NCBI GenBank assembly: GCA_947589585.1
Contig: CANQCA010000022.1
Span: 1 to 16,153, forward strand
Length of the DNA: 16,153 nt
Direction of reading: 5' to 3'
DNA from: an uncultured Clostridia bacterium
GTDB taxonomy: Bacteria > Bacillota > Clostridia > Christensenellales > Borkfalkiaceae
Below, piece after piece: positions 14,444 to 16,153 of the stretch. How positions within the stretch are numbered: the stretch's first letter is position 1; each line of letters starts with the position of its first letter. The position numbers were made by a program, and so were the translations under genes. A model generated the notes under the pieces. It was not told the origin of the DNA. It searched no databases and saw only the letters and a list, made by a program, of their open reading frames with translations.

Positions 14444-15742
14444 TTAAAAGTTTTGGACCTTGAGTGTCGGGAACTGCCCCGATGTGAAATTCCAGATGGC
14501 GCTGTCCCAGCCGTTTTCTTCGGAGAAGTTGGCGGGATCGAGCAAAAATTCTTTTCTGACGACGTCCGAGCCGATGATCTTTCCGCCCGGATAGTACTTC
14601 CAGAGCGAGGTATCCACCGTGCCCGGGAATGCGGGAAGCGAATAGTTGGTGTAGATCCACTCCGTCCAGTTGGAATCGTTCAGATAGGTATTGTAGCTGA
14701 AATCGGGGTCGCGCCTTTCCATGGCATAGTCGAAGTCGGGATAGTATACGAAGTTATCCGTTGCGGCCGCATAGCAATTCTTGATGGTGCCGACGTTCCA
14801 ATCGGCGATGCCGCGCGGGGTGCCGCTCCCATAGGTGTAGACGACGATGCAGTTCTCGATCCTGCCCGCCGCATCGCCCGAGCCGTTCACGCCCGCGATG
14901 CCCGCCGCCTTTTCGCATTCTCCGCGGCTGAAAAGGGTGCAGGAGACGCGGCAATTCCTGATGAGCCCGCCGTTGGAGCCCGCGATCGCACCGCCGAGGC
15001 CCTGGCAGTTGACGGTGATGTTGTAGAAGGCCGTATCGACGATCTGCGCGCTCCCGCCCGTGGTGGCAAAAATGCCCACGTTATAGTTCGCGCTGTTGGA
15101 GATCTGTCCGCCCGTGGAAGGCCCCGTCGAATACTCCCCGTTCGTGCCCGAATATTCATAGCAGTTGAGGGTTATATTGCTTACCGAATGCCCTCTTCCG
15201 TCCAGAACGCCCTCGAACGTACCCGATTTCACGCTGCCATACGCCTTGCCGATCGGCCAGAAATCACGTCCGGCGAAGTCGATATCCGCGCCGAGCACAT
15301 AGACGCCGTTGAGGTCCTTCCGGATGGCGTCGAACTCCTCCGCCGTATAGATCACCTTTGTGATGACGCGCACGGTGACTTCGACGTAATTTTCATCGAC
15401 GAAAACTCTCAGGCGCTTATCGCCCGCGCTCTCCCCTTCGAACACGGAGGCATCGACGGTGAGCGTTTCGCCGTCGAAGTTGTATTCATCCTCGTCGAGG
15501 GTGCGGTATTTATAGGAAACTTTAAGGACGTCCTCCGCATCGAAATGAATGTGCACGTCGGCGGGAGCTTCCCGCTCGAAGTACACCGTCTCATCGAAGG
15601 CACCCATGTCCGAGGGTACACCCTGCGGAATGCCCTTGTTGGGTTCCGTTACAAGTGTCCCCGCGGGACCGCATGCCGCGAAGGAAAGCGCAGCCGAGAA
15701 AAGGACGGTGGCCGCAGCCATTGCAAAGCCGAATTTTTTCAT
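14444..15742 (-). CDS. Lipoprotein with beta-sandwich and GLUG-like beta-helix domain (432 aa)
   Basis: Predicted surface lipoprotein of unknown substrate. The signal peptide is MKKFGF plus an Ala-rich core ending in FAAC, with lipidated Cys24. Residues of about 45-130 look like a small beta-rich domain ending in VEVTVRVITK. From about residue 133 (YTAEEFDAIRKDLNG, then YVLGADIDFAG and a WPIG motif) the protein resembles GLUG-motif parallel beta-helix proteins: repeated G-x-(I/V)-x-N-C/DT turns such as GGLIRNCRVSC, GRIENCIVVYT and GTIKNCYAAA. It ends with ENGWDSAIWNFTSGQFPTLK, the usual closing motif of this type. The start at 15742 is preferred over the in-frame ATG at 15748, because the AAGGAG at 15749-15754 touches the latter but is 6 nt from the former. 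It lies 30 nt after the permease and 3 nt before the phosphorylase gene. A glycan-binding or glycan-processing role is inference; no catalytic residues are identified. Confidence 0.82.
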   Translation of the reverse strand: MKKFGFAMAAATVLFSAALSFAACGPAGTLVTEPNKGIPQGVPSDMGAFDETVYFEREAPADVHIHFDAEDVLKVSYKYRTLDEDEYNFDGETLTVDASVFEGESAGDKRLRVFVDENYVEVTVRVITKVIYTAEEFDAIRKDLNGVYVLGADIDFAGRDFWPIGKAYGSVKSGTFEGVLDGRGHSVSNITLNCYEYSGTNGEYSTGPSTGGQISNSANYNVGIFATTGGSAQIVDTAFYNITVNCQGLGGAIAGSNGGLIRNCRVSCTLFSRGECEKAAGIAGVNGSGDAAGRIENCIVVYTYGSGTPRGIADWNVGTIKNCYAAATDNFVYYPDFDYAMERRDPDFSYNTYLNDSNWTEWIYTNYSLPAFPGTVDTSLWKYYPGGKIIGSDVVRKEFLLDPANFSEENGWDSAIWNFTSGQFPTLKVQNF

Positions 15743-15748
15743 AGACAT

Positions 15749-15754
15749 CTCCTT
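15749..15754 (-). promoter_or_regulatory. Ribosome binding site deciding the start of the beta-helix lipoprotein
   Basis: AAGGAG on the minus strand lies directly against an in-frame ATG at 15746-15748 and 6 nt from the ATG at 15740-15742. Normal spacing favours the second ATG, which also gives a typical MKK signal peptide. Confidence 0.75.
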
Positions 15755-15772
15755 GCCGATAACGGTCTTTTG

Positions 15773-16153
15773 TCAACCCTTGAGTCCGCCCACCGTCATG
15801 TTGTTCATGATCGTCTTCTGGAAGGCGCAGAACAGGACGAGGATGGGGATGGTCGCCATGATCGCAGTGGCGAGAACGAGCGGATAGTTGGGTGAATAAG
15901 CGAGCTGGTCGGACATATCCTTGAGCCCCAGGGCGATCGTGGGCATGCTGTTCAGATAGAAATACGGAGTCTGGTAGTCGCACCACAGTCCCATGAATGT
16001 GAGCACCCCCACCGCCGTAAGCGCCGGGCGGGCCATGGGCACCATGATCTGGATGAAGATGCGGAAATCCGACGCCCCGTCGATCTGCGCCGCCTCGGCA
16101 TACGTCCAGCTGATGCTCTTGAAATAGGCATACAGAAAGAGGAAGTTGAAGCC
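15773..16153 (-). CDS. Carbohydrate ABC transporter permease, MalG family (C-terminal 126 aa; start lies beyond the right edge)
   Basis: Inner-membrane subunit of a sugar importer. The minus frame is open from base 16153 to a TGA at 15773-15775, giving 126 residues of the C-terminal part. It carries the EAA loop that docks on the ATPase: YAEAAQIDGAS followed by F-R-I-F and IMVPMARPAL, the layout of MalG/LacG/UgpE-type permeases. Two hydrophobic segments follow, around LTAVGVLTFMGLW and LVLATAIMATIPILVLFCAF. The end, NNMTVGGLKG, is the common C-terminus of this permease family (usually about 270-300 aa). Binding protein and first permease genes are expected upstream, outside the window. The next gene starts 30 nt after the stop, so they are probably co-transcribed. 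The substrate cannot be read from this fragment; the neighbours suggest beta-glucan oligosaccharides. Confidence 0.93.
   Translation of the reverse strand, partial: GFNFLFLYAYFKSISWTYAEAAQIDGASDFRIFIQIMVPMARPALTAVGVLTFMGLWCDYQTPYFYLNSMPTIALGLKDMSDQLAYSPNYPLVLATAIMATIPILVLFCAFQKTIMNNMTVGGLKG

Noticed and set aside
13619..15895. Plus-strand open frame of 758 codons opposite the phosphorylase, beta-helix lipoprotein and permease genes
   Set aside because: It runs antisense through three well-supported genes and their junctions; no motif or start signal supports it.
1..16153. Mobile element, phage, tRNA or rRNA genes
   Set aside because: I saw no transposase, integrase, terminal inverted repeats, or tRNA/rRNA-like sequence; the GC shift at about 4240 is inside a gene and has no element boundaries.

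Overview
The window comes from a moderately GC-rich, Gram-positive-type anaerobe, probably an uncultured gut-associated member of the Clostridia/Christensenellales. This rests on the run of type II lipoprotein signal peptides ending in AAC or SAC, the Firmicutes-style Cys/His-rich surface repeats, the strong AGGAGG-type ribosome binding sites and the Firmicutes-type sugar operon. The taxonomy is inference. All seven genes lie on the minus strand with gaps of -4 to about 85 nt, so they look like one polycistronic unit read from right to left. No convincing internal promoter was found, and both ends of the unit lie outside the window.

In transcription order: (1) the C-terminal end of a MalG-type carbohydrate ABC permease (right edge to 15773); (2) a lipoprotein with a GLUG-like beta-helix (15742-14444); (3) a large cytoplasmic GH94/GH161-type glycoside phosphorylase (14440-11462); (4) a GH1 beta-glucosidase overlapping it by 4 bp (11465-10125); (5) a 1065-aa modular lipoprotein (10064-6867); (6) a 1553-aa paralogous modular lipoprotein (6782-2121); (7) the N-terminal 682 residues of a lipoprotein with a proline-rich linker, an Ig-like domain, three F5/8C-like beta-sandwiches and the beginning of what looks like a GH81 endo-beta-1,3-glucanase (2046 to the left edge).

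The reading I favour is a beta-glucan, most likely beta-1,3-glucan, utilisation locus. A surface GH81 enzyme would cut the polymer and the ABC transporter would import oligosaccharides. The cytoplasmic phosphorylase and GH1 enzyme would convert them to glucose-1-phosphate and glucose. The new part is the pair of very large lipoproteins between GH1 and GH81. They share FN3-like domains, Cys/His-rich repeats and a C-terminal region of about 700 residues that I do not recognise and that contains degenerate internal modules. They are candidates for an undescribed Gram-positive glucan-capture apparatus. Perfect or near-perfect hairpins sit in the gaps before genes 5, 6 and 7 and may set differential expression of the surface proteins.
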